A DNA stretch of 64,000 nucleotides from Clostridia bacterium (GTDB taxonomy: Bacteria; Bacillota; Clostridia; Oscillospirales; Acutalibacteraceae), in assembly GCA_024404115.1 (NCBI GenBank), contig JAKSQM010000002.1, positions 186,001 through 250,000 of the forward strand, written 5' to 3'. Position 1 is the first letter of the stretch; the number at the start of each line of letters is the position of its first letter. The notes beneath the pieces were generated by a model that made no database searches, was not told the DNA's origin, and worked only from the letters and a program-made list of their open reading frames with translations. Below, piece by piece: positions 45,301 to 55,945 of the stretch. The translations under genes and the position numbers were made by a program.

Positions 45301-47601
45301 ACAATGAATTTCTACTATAATCCTAAGGAATACACAGTAGATTACGCTATTTCAGACCTGTCATTTACAGCACCCACATACAAGGCTGTTTACGGCAAAA
45401 ATTACACTGTTGCATCTGACACACCTAAGCAGGCTGGCTACAGATTTGACGGTTGGATGCTTGAAGCAGACGGCAAGGTTTATGCTCCCGACAGCGTAAT
45501 TAAATGGGAATTTGACGAGGATTCAACATTCTCACCTGTATGGGTTGCAGAGAAATATCAGGCAACATACGTCCTTAATGGCGGCACAGGTCTTGATAAG
45601 ACAGTTGAAGCTGTTTCATTTATGGATAGTTTCCAGATTTCAACAGTTATCCCCACAAAGAGCGGATATACATTCGCTGGCTGGAAAGCAGTAACATCTA
45701 AGGGCGAAAACCTTGGTATTTACACCGCAGGCAGCACACTTTCATGGGATGTTACAGACAACATCACCCTTACAGCACAGTGGAGCGTTGTTACAGTTGA
45801 GGTTACACTTGACGCAAATGGCGGCACACTTTCAAATGATAAGGTAAGCGTTAACTACGGCGCAAAATACGGCAAGCTCCCAACACCCGAAAAGGCTGGC
45901 TACAACTTTGACGGCTGGTTCTTTGACGAAGAGCTTACACAGCCTGTTTCATCAACTGCAAAGGTTGAAAATCCCGAAAACCACACACTTTTCGCAAAGT
46001 GGTCAAAGGGTCAGTACAAGATTTCTTATTATCTTGACGGCAAGCTTTACACTGAAACAACTCTCAGCTATGGCGATACAATTATCCCAGAGCCTGCACC
46101 CTCAGCAGAGGGCAGCACATTCTCAGGCTGGTCAGATATTCCTGCAACAATGCCCGCAGAGGATGTTGTAATCAACGGCTCACTTAAAGTAAACACATAC
46201 AAGCTTACATTCTACATTGACGGCAAGGTTTACAAACAGGAAGATGTTGAATTCGGCAAGGCAATCACTGCTCCTGTTCCCGAAAGCAAGGAAGGTTCAA
46301 TCTTCTCTGGTTGGTCAGAATTCCCTGCAACAATGCCTGCAAACGATGTAAATGTTTATGGCTCATATGACGCACAGTCATACAATATTTATTATTATAT
46401 TGACGGCTCACTTTTCAAAACAGAAAACTATGAATTTGGTGCAGCTGTTAAGGCCGCTGAAGCACCTGCAAAGTCTGGCTACAAATTCTCAGGCTGGTCA
46501 GAAATTCCTGCAACTATGCCTGCAAAGGATGTATTTGTTTACGGCTCATACGCTGTTGCAAAATATAAGCTCACATATTATGTTGACGGCGAGTTCTATT
46601 ATGAATGTGAATACGCTTATAAAGACAGCATCACACCTTATACTGAGCCTACAAAGGACGGCAGCACATTCTCTGGCTGGAGCTACATTCCTGCAACAAT
46701 GCCTGCAAGAGATTACACTGTAAACGGCAGCTTCACAGAAAACACATACTCATACTTCTTTATGCTTAACGGCGAGGTTCGCAACGACCTTACAATCACT
46801 GCAAAGTGTGGTGAAAAAATCACTGCTCCTGTTATCACACCCGAAAAGAATTATGTATTCTCTGGCTGGACACCTGCTGTTCCCGACACAATGGGCAAGG
46901 AGTCAATGTATTTCTACGGCACAACAGACAAGGCATATTCAGAGATTAAATTCTCACTTAATGGCGGCGAGGGCACAGCTCCCGAAGCTGTTACAGAGGC
47001 TGTTGGCAAGGAAATGACACTTCCCACAGAGGGCTTCACAAAGGACGGCGGAGTTTACTTCGCAGGCTGGAGCACAGACGAAAACGCTAAGAGCGGCTCA
47101 AAGACATACACAGTAACAGCAGATGATGTTACACTTTACGCTGTATGGAAGAACCTTTCAGAGGTTGACCTTGTTGCTGCTGACGGCTCAACAACAGTTA
47201 TTGATGATATTCACCATGTTATCTACGGTCTTAAAGACAGAATCACAGAAAGTGAATTCTTCAAATCTTTCGTTGATGTAATCGGCGAGGACGCAAATGT
47301 TACTGTTGAAAACGGTCTCGGCTTCGGCACAGGAACAAAGGTTACTCTTTATGCCGGCACAACATTTGTTAAGGAATACACCATCATTATTTATGGCGAC
47401 CTTGACGGCGACGGAGTATCAGACGGTATGGATGTTCAGCTTGCAAGAATGCTTGAAATGGGCTTCCTTTCAAAGGCACAGGTTGGCTACGCTGTTGCAG
47501 AAGCAGCTGACTGCGACCATGACGGAAGAATCACAGAAAACGACATTCAGCTTATTGCAAACGCTGGTATCAAACCCTCAGTAATTGAGCAGACAAAGTA
47601 A
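42322..47601 (+). CDS. Secreted PHP-domain protein with InlB-type repeats and dockerin-like C-terminus
   Basis: 1759 residues. Sec signal peptide 1-30 (cleavage near AYA-A). A PHP-type metallo-phosphoesterase domain at about 55-330 has HVH (62-64), TDHG with D93 and H94, E158, H168, H203/H206 and CEDDAH near 288-293, all candidate metal ligands. Middle region 330-1000 contains immunoglobulin-like segments and a helical FIVAR-like stretch. From about 1010 to 1640 lie Listeria-Bacteroides (InlB B) repeats with the GYxFxGW core. The end (1690-1755) has two calcium-loop repeats, GDLDGDGVSDGMD and ADCDHDGRITENDI, as in dockerins. Extracellular PHP proteins are known but uncharacterised; the substrate may be a phosphorylated or sulphated glycan, which is a guess. 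It could bind a cohesin on a surface scaffold. Confidence 0.88.
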   Translation: MKKIKKLLAASLAFVLIATMCAIGMTAYAASDDVVGNYNFDITSTYANVDWDNWKPYKAETHVHTVRSDADTEIDDMIEYYYGFDFDAMALTDHGTVNYGWTKDQTRIAIFDYQFFVHGAMDELSEARYKEITTGTGAISGGSAPRGFGMREIPLGIELNGMSTKKCHINGFYVDYGHGDLGLTVTWPRDAVAGNYKAGGLTHINHVGEWSDAKSDRSIYDAKFISDFASIYEDYGIMKKNRDESNLRGCLGMELVNTADSRTRNDRYLYDEIMKILAPQGINVLAFCEDDAHELSDCDRNAQYFLMPENDMATNNIKHSMEYGEFYTVSKNSKNPYELGDGFNAQGEYPSVSYVGVDDAKNQIIVSSKNANKIRMVADGEIIETIDLKTSGATTAFDLNKYEDKINSYVRVYLTGPGGILYLQPFLVEKAEAPVSSVTFVKPSTDTDVKVYDANGTLIDAVNTNAEYVLDAGNYTYVASRPGYVTTEPIPFTVSQSDIDNAVKRKIDIELDKDENIVYTTFYVPETIYLDGADSMSFKSYVDRENSVNGALNSNVKSTGNIYFNREGVTHVDLSYEIVEGTMLNSMTIGQIRANGSTLATTITAGKMSSAVPSGGHSLIKWTATYTSNGKEMKSYAYSYIYGPLSGGNSTVAAGGQATTKKNITSWAHTTMHITATVWMAGVHSVKGGSAGYKFTPYGGAALTNASGTGNITVSGVGMGVASDDSSGGSKTVTVGGGTGTLTIDVSRYNNLNQIPNFKIGLDVNNCTEGEEVTTNYVNFGTQTLYASEQVIEDSTSGKRLYESDNSNPSTGVNWPIDQSVNSIAVNGYAACNKSRRTDAINGVVTLELKYVDKSALRDQYNNAISFAYQPDWFENVNDYNDYVQSVKDAAILLGNPAAALSDIEETASDLANELKDVTLRKGNLTINYVNKLTDEVIETEEKEFTICDTLVGSAEAVTGFTYADSWVITASDTQVATGTNNFANIMATDDDYTMNFYYNPKEYTVDYAISDLSFTAPTYKAVYGKNYTVASDTPKQAGYRFDGWMLEADGKVYAPDSVIKWEFDEDSTFSPVWVAEKYQATYVLNGGTGLDKTVEAVSFMDSFQISTVIPTKSGYTFAGWKAVTSKGENLGIYTAGSTLSWDVTDNITLTAQWSVVTVEVTLDANGGTLSNDKVSVNYGAKYGKLPTPEKAGYNFDGWFFDEELTQPVSSTAKVENPENHTLFAKWSKGQYKISYYLDGKLYTETTLSYGDTIIPEPAPSAEGSTFSGWSDIPATMPAEDVVINGSLKVNTYKLTFYIDGKVYKQEDVEFGKAITAPVPESKEGSIFSGWSEFPATMPANDVNVYGSYDAQSYNIYYYIDGSLFKTENYEFGAAVKAAEAPAKSGYKFSGWSEIPATMPAKDVFVYGSYAVAKYKLTYYVDGEFYYECEYAYKDSITPYTEPTKDGSTFSGWSYIPATMPARDYTVNGSFTENTYSYFFMLNGEVRNDLTITAKCGEKITAPVITPEKNYVFSGWTPAVPDTMGKESMYFYGTTDKAYSEIKFSLNGGEGTAPEAVTEAVGKEMTLPTEGFTKDGGVYFAGWSTDENAKSGSKTYTVTADDVTLYAVWKNLSEVDLVAADGSTTVIDDIHHVIYGLKDRITESEFFKSFVDVIGEDANVTVENGLGFGTGTKVTLYAGTTFVKEYTIIIYGDLDGDGVSDGMDVQLARMLEMGFLSKAQVGYAVAEAADCDHDGRITENDIQLIANAGIKPSVIEQTK
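46018..46932 (+). repeat. Tandem 61-residue InlB-type protein repeats
   Basis: Units start at 46018, 46201, 46384 and 46567 with an exact 183-bp period; each has YY(I/L/V)DG near the start and FSGWS.IPATMPA near the end. A fifth, diverged unit starts at 46750 in the same register. They lie inside the PHP-dockerin gene and should form rod-like beta-grasp domains that hold the enzyme away from the anchor. Confidence 0.88.
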
Positions 47602-47621
47602 GTTCTTTTACAATTAAATCG

Positions 47622-47664
47622 GATGGCTATGAAAGTTTAAACGGCTTTTATAGCCATCTTTTTT
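47622..47664 (+). terminator. Terminator of the PHP-dockerin gene
   Basis: GATGGCTAT (47622-47630) pairs with ATAGCCATC (47650-47658), with an inner AAAG/CTTT helix, then six T. Confidence 0.9.
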
Positions 47665-47728
47665 GCAAAAAAATTTGTAAAATTTTTTATTTTTTTTAGA
47701 AAAACTATAGATTTATTTGTTTTGATGT

Positions 47729-47737
47729 GATATAATA
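47729..47737 (+). promoter_or_regulatory. Extended -10 of the acidic-protein gene
   Basis: TGA-TATAAT at 47729-47737 with no good -35; it lies about 32 bases before the 47770 start. Confidence 0.5.
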
Positions 47738-47769
47738 TTTCAGAATTAAAGCAATTTGGAGGAATCCGC

Positions 47770-48309
47770 ATGGGAAAGACTGTTAAAAGCCGTACTTTAA
47801 TGTCCATTGCATCTTTCTTGTTTGTTGTTGCATTTTGCGTTGTTGCCAACGGCAGCATCCCCAAGATTTATGAAAGCTACAAGCAGAAAGCTGTTGCTCA
47901 GCAAGCGGCGGCTACCAAAACCACTCAGGTAATCAAAAAAGAAACACCAGCAACTGACACACAGGTGGAAGAACCCGTAGATGACGAAGAGCCCGTTGCA
48001 GACGATGACTTCGGTTCAGATGACGCTAATGTTTATGACATTGACGATTCAACCACATCAGATGTTCCCGCTGAGGAGCCTGCTGAAGAACCCGCTGAAG
48101 AAGAAGAGGAAGAAGATGTTGACTTCGACTTTGACTTTGACGATGACAGTAATAAAGGCACTGACGACAACAAAAAGAGCGGCGGAATTCTTGATGCAAT
48201 CATCTCTTTCATCACAGGACTTATTGAGAAAATCAGCAAGCTTGATATTCTCGCAAAGTTCAAAGAGTTCCTTTCAAAGATTCTTGCAATCTTCGGTATT
48301 ACTCTCTGA
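47770..48309 (+). CDS. Small membrane-anchored or secreted acidic protein
   Basis: 179 residues. N-terminal hydrophobic helix at about 9-27, then an Ala/Thr-rich linker. A strongly acidic stretch (about 66-128) contains EEPAEEPAEEEEEEDVDFD and DFDFDFDDD. The C-terminal helix region (about 137-179) is amphipathic and hydrophobic (ILDAIISFITGLIEKI). GGAGGA lies 7 bases before the ATG. No family recognised. It resembles clostridial surface proteins with calcium- or cation-rich linkers. The C-terminal helices could insert into or lie on a membrane. Confidence 0.82.
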   Translation: MGKTVKSRTLMSIASFLFVVAFCVVANGSIPKIYESYKQKAVAQQAAATKTTQVIKKETPATDTQVEEPVDDEEPVADDDFGSDDANVYDIDDSTTSDVPAEEPAEEPAEEEEEEDVDFDFDFDDDSNKGTDDNKKSGGILDAIISFITGLIEKISKLDILAKFKEFLSKILAIFGITL

Positions 48310-48320
48310 TAAAAAATTAA

Positions 48321-48349
48321 ACCTGCCAGCAACGGCAGGTTATTTTTTT
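48321..48349 (+). terminator. Terminator of the acidic-protein gene
   Basis: ACCTGCC (48321-48327) with GGCAGGT (48334-48340), then a run of seven T. Confidence 0.88.
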
Positions 48350-48370
48350 GCTCTTTTATATAATAAAATG

Positions 48371-48403
48371 ACCCTGCCAAAAGGTAAATCCTCGTGGCAG
48401 GGT
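48371..48403 (-). terminator. Probable terminator of the lacZ-isochorismatase run
   Basis: 9-bp stem ACCCTGCCA (48371-48379) with TGGCAGGGT (48395-48403). On the minus strand a T-rich tail (CATTTTATTATAT) follows; the run is interrupted, so strength is uncertain. Confidence 0.65.
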
Positions 48404-48409
48404 TTAATT

Positions 48410-48895
48410 TTATGCTAAATCTGCGGAAGTTTTTAAAATGCAACCTTTGCTTTCATAATATGAAAACATTTCGGGAAGCTTCTTTTTATCATAGCTTGTA
48501 ACGCAATCTGTGAGAACGGTTACGCTATAATCCTTTTTGCGCATATTATAGCAAGTGGATTTGACACAGGCAATGGCATCTGCACCGCAAACAATAAACT
48601 CTGAAATGTTATTCTCTGCAATGAAATCAGAAAACTCGATGCTTGTGAGGGCGTTTGTTTTTGACTTCACAAAGATGTTGTCAGATACTACATTCATTTC
48701 CGGCACAAGCTCAAAACCTCTTGTACCACGCTTAAATGTGCGTGTGGCGGCGGTGAGGTTTTCATTCTGTATGTAAACAATATGAATCCCCTCTTTTTCC
48801 GCCCACTGAATTGCAACATTCACAGAGTTTATAATATCCCTGTAATTCTTTGTGATGTCGTTTTGAAGGTCGATAACAACAAGTGCTTTGATCAT
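48410..48895 (-). CDS. Isochorismatase-family cysteine hydrolase
   Basis: 161 residues. Catalytic triad positions of the family: D9 in VIDLQND, a Lys in FVKSKTNA (77 or 79), and C110 in GADAIACVKST. Known members are nicotinamidase, isochorismatase and related amidases; the substrate cannot be fixed from sequence. It lies 15 bases behind lacZ and is the last gene of the run. AGGGAGAG lies 5 bases before ATG 48895. Confidence 0.92.
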   Translation of the reverse strand: MIKALVVIDLQNDITKNYRDIINSVNVAIQWAEKEGIHIVYIQNENLTAATRTFKRGTRGFELVPEMNVVSDNIFVKSKTNALTSIEFSDFIAENNISEFIVCGADAIACVKSTCYNMRKKDYSVTVLTDCVTSYDKKKLPEMFSYYESKGCILKTSADLA

Positions 48896-48910
48896 TTGAT
48901 CTCTCCCTTA

Positions 48911-51979
<3,069 letters not shown>

Positions 51980-52843
51980 TTATTCAATGCCTTTCAAAGC
52001 GTCAAGTTCATCTTTTTCTACCATTATTTTTTTATCTTTAATCAGCTTAACTTCGTCCCTGTTGTAGGTAACAGGTGCGGCATCAAGTCGCCTGTCAAGC
52101 TGAATTTTAAGAACACCTTTAAGCAGGTTAACATCAACAACCTTGCCTCTGCCCTCGGGAGTATCAACAATCGCACCGCATTTTGGAGTGATTCTTAAAA
52201 GATGCTCATAAGAATTTTGCTCATATTTAAGGCAGCACATAAGTCTGCCGCAGGTGCCGCTGATTTTTGCAGGGTTAAGTGAAAGTCCCTGCTCCTTTGC
52301 CATTTTAACGGTAACGGGCTGGAAATCCCCAAGGAAAGTGCCGCAGCAGAAAGGTCTGCCGCAAACGCCAAGACCGCCGAGCATTTTGGATTCATCTCTC
52401 ACACCAATCTGACGAAGCTCAATTCTTGTGTGGAAAACGCTTGCAAGGTCTTTTACAAGCTCTCTGAAATCCACTCTGCCGTCTGCGGTGAAATAAAAGA
52501 GAATCTTACTGTTGTCAAAGGTATATTCAATATCAACAAGCTTCATATCAAGACCGTGCTTGATGATTTTTTTCTCGCATATTTCAAAAGCTTTTTTCTC
52601 TTTTTCTTTGTTTTCGGCAACCTTTTCAAGGTCTTCTTCCGTAGCAATTCTGAGAAGCTTTTTAAGAGGTTTGATGATTTCTTCCTCAGGTACATCGTGG
52701 TTAGCTGTTGCAACCATACCACATTCAACACCACGGGCGGTTTCAACAATAACCTTATCGTTAATATTAAGCTGATGTCCGTCGGGGTCAAAGTAATAAA
52801 CCTTGCCCACTTCTTTAAAACGGACTCCGATAACTTCTGCCAT
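51980..52843 (-). CDS. ricT: PSP1-domain protein RicT (YaaT)
   Basis: 287 residues. PSP1 C-terminal domain with the Cys-rich signatures LGGLGVCGRPFCC and GTCGRLMCCLKYE (likely iron-sulphur ligands), preceded by FTADGRVDFRELVKDLA. In Bacillus YaaT/RicT partners with RicA and RicF in a complex that affects RNase Y-dependent mRNA maturation. It follows holB by 12 bases, in the conserved DarA-HolB-RicT order. Confidence 0.94.
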   Translation of the reverse strand: MAEVIGVRFKEVGKVYYFDPDGHQLNINDKVIVETARGVECGMVATANHDVPEEEIIKPLKKLLRIATEEDLEKVAENKEKEKKAFEICEKKIIKHGLDMKLVDIEYTFDNSKILFYFTADGRVDFRELVKDLASVFHTRIELRQIGVRDESKMLGGLGVCGRPFCCGTFLGDFQPVTVKMAKEQGLSLNPAKISGTCGRLMCCLKYEQNSYEHLLRITPKCGAIVDTPEGRGKVVDVNLLKGVLKIQLDRRLDAAPVTYNRDEVKLIKDKKIMVEKDELDALKGIE

Positions 52844-52855
52844 ATTGTTTACTCC

Positions 52856-53734
52856 TTATCCCCTCGCCGCCTGCCTTAAACAGCTGCAAAGCCTTGTTAA
52901 AAGCAGGTTGAGGTTAGCGTTTTTATTTGCAAAATCGTTTAATTCGTTTATTTTATCAATAAGCTTCATAAGATTATCAAGGGCAAAAAATGATGCGCAT
53001 TTCTGCGATACTTCATCAAATTCTGCCGAGGAAACACCGCTTTTAATAAGCACAGCGTTTCTGAAAATCTTTTGAAGAAATGAAAGGGTGTTTGTTATAA
53101 GCTGTCTGTCTTTTTCAAATACACCCGTTTTAGCCATAAATTCATACTCTGTTGGGAGCATAAGGCTCTCTGCCAGTTCACCTGCAAGGCGGGTTGCCTT
53201 TAAAATGTCTTCATCAGATGTGTTGCCGCTCTCGCCCATTGAATAGACCGTTGCCCTTGAACGGATTGTTTCGAGCATTGAGCCAGCGTTATCACAGCAA
53301 AGGATAAACTTAACATTTGCAGGCGGTTCCTCAAGAACCTTTAAAAAAGCGTTCTGTGCGCTGTCATTCATTGTTTCTGCGTCTTTAATAATGCAGACCT
53401 TGCCCATTGCCTCGCCCGGCTTTATATAAACAGAGGGCTTGATTTTTTCTCTTACGATGCTGACAGAGAACTCTTTTTTATTTTTTTCTCTTTTGTATTC
53501 TGAAATATCGGGGTGGTATCTGCCAAGAGCCTTTTTGCAATCACGGCAGATTCCGCAGGGAATTTCGCTATCACTGCTACAAAGAGCGGCGGCAGAAAGA
53601 AAATACGCAAAATCCACCCTTGAATTGTAATCGCCCTTATCAAGAATAATTGCATGGGGCAGCTTTTTGGAGCTGATAACCTTGCTCAGCTCGTTTTTTA
53701 ATTTATCGGTTAAATTAAAATCGTTGATGTTCAT
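52856..53734 (-). CDS. holB: DNA polymerase III delta-prime subunit
   Basis: 292 residues from ATG 53734, one base after the darA stop. Zinc-finger cysteines in PCGICRDCKKAL, then DAETMNDSAQNAFLKVLEEPP and RSRATVYSM, typical of clamp-loader AAA+ delta-prime subunits. It helps load the beta sliding clamp. No clear Shine-Dalgarno is present, so translation probably depends on coupling to darA. Confidence 0.92.
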   Translation of the reverse strand: MNINDFNLTDKLKNELSKVISSKKLPHAIILDKGDYNSRVDFAYFLSAAALCSSDSEIPCGICRDCKKALGRYHPDISEYKREKNKKEFSVSIVREKIKPSVYIKPGEAMGKVCIIKDAETMNDSAQNAFLKVLEEPPANVKFILCCDNAGSMLETIRSRATVYSMGESGNTSDEDILKATRLAGELAESLMLPTEYEFMAKTGVFEKDRQLITNTLSFLQKIFRNAVLIKSGVSSAEFDEVSQKCASFFALDNLMKLIDKINELNDFANKNANLNLLLTRLCSCLRQAARG

Positions 53735-53735
53735 A

Positions 53736-54059
53736 TTACATTTTGTAGAACTGCTCAACATCAAGAACAAAAACTGTTGCACCGCCAACAGTAAGCTTCA
53801 TTTTGGGTGCAGACATAAAATCAGCGGCAAATGAGGGCATTGAAGCGATTTCCTCTTCACGCTTTCTGCAATTTGTTCTTAAAATGTCAAGTGCATCTTC
53901 AAGTCTTTCATCTTCAACACCCATAATGAGTGTGAAGTTGCCTGTTTTAAGGAATCCGCCAGTGGTGGAGAGCTTTGTGGCATAAAGACCTGCACGGCTG
54001 ATTTCGCTGAGAACTTTGTGAGAATCATCATTATTGATAATTGCTATAAGAAGTTTCAT
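53736..54059 (-). CDS. darA: PII-like cyclic-di-AMP receptor DarA (PstA/YaaQ)
   Basis: 107 residues, the family length. MKLLIAIINNDDS at the start, TKLSTTGGFLKTGNFTLIMGVED (with the c-di-AMP-binding T-loop region), and a C-terminal GGATVFVLDVEQFYKM. It binds c-di-AMP in a PII-like trimer; downstream targets are poorly known. It precedes holB directly, as in Bacillus, except that yaaR is missing. Confidence 0.95.
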   Translation of the reverse strand: MKLLIAIINNDDSHKVLSEISRAGLYATKLSTTGGFLKTGNFTLIMGVEDERLEDALDILRTNCRKREEEIASMPSFAADFMSAPKMKLTVGGATVFVLDVEQFYKM

Positions 54060-54079
54060 TTAATTCATCCTTTCTATAT

Positions 54080-55030
54080 TTATACACTGATAGTTTCTAC
54101 TAAAGCGATAATAAGGGGCATTGTGATGATAGACATAAAGCTTGCCACTGAAACAAGCTGGCTTGCAAGCCCCGTATCTTTATTATATTTTGCGCTGAAA
54201 AGCACTGTGTTGCTGGCTGAGGGTGCGCTTGAAGAAATCATCATTGCGATTAAAAGCGTTCCAGTTAAGCCGAACAATCTGTAAAACAGATACATCACAA
54301 CAGGCAGTAAAATCAGCTTGATTGAAGCAGTGAGAAAAATCTTTTTGTTTTTGAAAACAGAAAGCAGGTCGGTATTGGCAAGGTATGTGCCGAAAATAAT
54401 CATTGCCAAGGGTGTCTGCATTCCGTCAACAAAGCTGACGGGAGCAGTGATAATCTCTGGCAAATTGATATTTAAAAGATAAAACGGCAAACCAACCATA
54501 ACACCCAGCATACCTGGGTTTATAATAAGCTTTTTGAAATCAAACTTTTTGCTTTCGGTATCCATTATAAGGATGCCGTGGGTGAATGCCATAACATTAA
54601 ATGCCATAACAACACCTGAGCAATAGAAAACGCCCTCACTGCCGAGAATTGCATTTGTTAAAGGAAGCACCATATAACCCACATTGCCGTAAACAGCACC
54701 GAAGCGATAAATTGCGTTTTTGTCTTTATCTCCTTTTAAGAAAAAGGGAGTGCTGATAATAATGCCGACAATATGTATTAAAAATCCGCAGCCAACTGCA
54801 ATTAAAAGATTTCTTGCAGATTCCTTTGTAAATTCCTGTTCAAAGAAAGAGTTTACAATAACAGACGGGGTTACGATATAAAACAGCAAATCAGTGCAAG
54901 CCTTTGCCGTTTTTTCTGTATAGAGCTTTGTTTTATCGGTTATAAAGCCGATTAAAACAAGAATGTAAAGAATGCCAACCTGCTTTGCGGCAATCTGAAC
55001 ATTTGATAAAAAGAGTTGACCGTCAAACAT
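54080..55030 (-). CDS. AEC-family transporter (auxin efflux carrier type)
   Basis: 316 residues, about ten membrane segments in two inverted halves (first near 15-35, last near 290-310). GNVGYMVLPL and SSSAPSASNTVLF match the crossover motifs of the AEC/BART group, which in bacteria moves organic acids such as malate. The substrate is not readable. Downstream of citrate synthase and a membrane protein, which is compatible with carboxylate transport. Confidence 0.88.
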   Translation of the reverse strand: MFDGQLFLSNVQIAAKQVGILYILVLIGFITDKTKLYTEKTAKACTDLLFYIVTPSVIVNSFFEQEFTKESARNLLIAVGCGFLIHIVGIIISTPFFLKGDKDKNAIYRFGAVYGNVGYMVLPLTNAILGSEGVFYCSGVVMAFNVMAFTHGILIMDTESKKFDFKKLIINPGMLGVMVGLPFYLLNINLPEIITAPVSFVDGMQTPLAMIIFGTYLANTDLLSVFKNKKIFLTASIKLILLPVVMYLFYRLFGLTGTLLIAMMISSSAPSASNTVLFSAKYNKDTGLASQLVSVASFMSIITMPLIIALVETISV

Positions 55031-55044
55031 TCTAACACCTTAAA

Positions 55045-55929
55045 TTATGCCTTATTTTCTTTTGAACGGTCATATGACCTGCCAACAAGAGTTGCGATAA
55101 TCATAACAGGAATAAGAACATCACAAAGCTCAACACCGTAGCCTGTGCAGAGGAGGTCGCTTCTGCCAACAACAAGAAGAACTACCCTTGGAATGAAGCA
55201 TGCAAGAGAGAAAACAACGGCAGGAATACCGTATGCAAACATCTTGAAGTAGCTTTCACCGTCGTCAACCTCAGATGCTGTCTGAGCGAAATAGAGAAGA
55301 TAAAGCATTGTGAAGCCGATAGCAAAAAGGCTTATGAAAAGGTCTGAAACATTGATGAAGCTGATTGTTGTTTTAAACTTCATAAGGATTCTTGCAACTG
55401 TCCACAAAGGAAGTGCGAGGGCAAATGTTCTTAATTTGTAGCCAACATTTTTCTTTGAGAAATAGCCGATTGCCATAACAACAAAATAGATTGTTGCAAG
55501 AAGAGCGAACAAACCCTCAAAAAGAACGATTAAACCGCCCTGCTGTGAAATGTACTGAAGCTTTGTCTGGTCGAATTTATAAGTATAATCCTGACCAAGT
55601 GAAAGGAAAGATGTGAAACACTTAACAGCATCTGTTACAAAGCCGAATGCGGCAAGAAGAAATGCAAATCCGCCAGCAACAGGTGAAAGTGAAATCTTTC
55701 TGATTTCAAGATTCTTTTTGTTTGCGAATGCAACAGCAACGCTGAAAACTGCAACAAAAAGCATAATTGCATACATTGCATAAACTGAGAAATCTATCTT
55801 TGAATAGAAGCCAGTCTGTGGCTCAAGGATTTTGAAATACTGGTAAATTCTCAATGGGCAAAGAAGCAAAATGCCAACAGCCATTGCAATGAAAGATGCG
55901 GTGAATGGATAACTTTTTGAATTTTTCAT
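55045..55929 (-). CDS. Integral membrane protein of unknown function
   Basis: 294 residues with about seven to eight hydrophobic segments (near 10-28, 48-68, 82-102, 130-152, 165-182, 195-215, 230-250, 265-282), short loops and a basic C-terminus. No enzymatic or transporter motif is recognised. It lies 16 bases behind citrate synthase and 14 before the AEC gene. Similar uncharacterised membrane proteins occur in clostridia; no function is proposed. Confidence 0.82.
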   Translation of the reverse strand: MKNSKSYPFTASFIAMAVGILLLCPLRIYQYFKILEPQTGFYSKIDFSVYAMYAIMLFVAVFSVAVAFANKKNLEIRKISLSPVAGGFAFLLAAFGFVTDAVKCFTSFLSLGQDYTYKFDQTKLQYISQQGGLIVLFEGLFALLATIYFVVMAIGYFSKKNVGYKLRTFALALPLWTVARILMKFKTTISFINVSDLFISLFAIGFTMLYLLYFAQTASEVDDGESYFKMFAYGIPAVVFSLACFIPRVVLLVVGRSDLLCTGYGVELCDVLIPVMIIATLVGRSYDRSKENKA

Positions 55930-55945
55930 AAATTACACCCGATTC

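Noticed and set aside
46018-46932. Regular 183-bp repeats considered as a CRISPR array or minisatellite.
   Set aside because: The period is a whole number of codons in an open frame and encodes InlB-type repeats; there are no short identical direct repeats with unique spacers.
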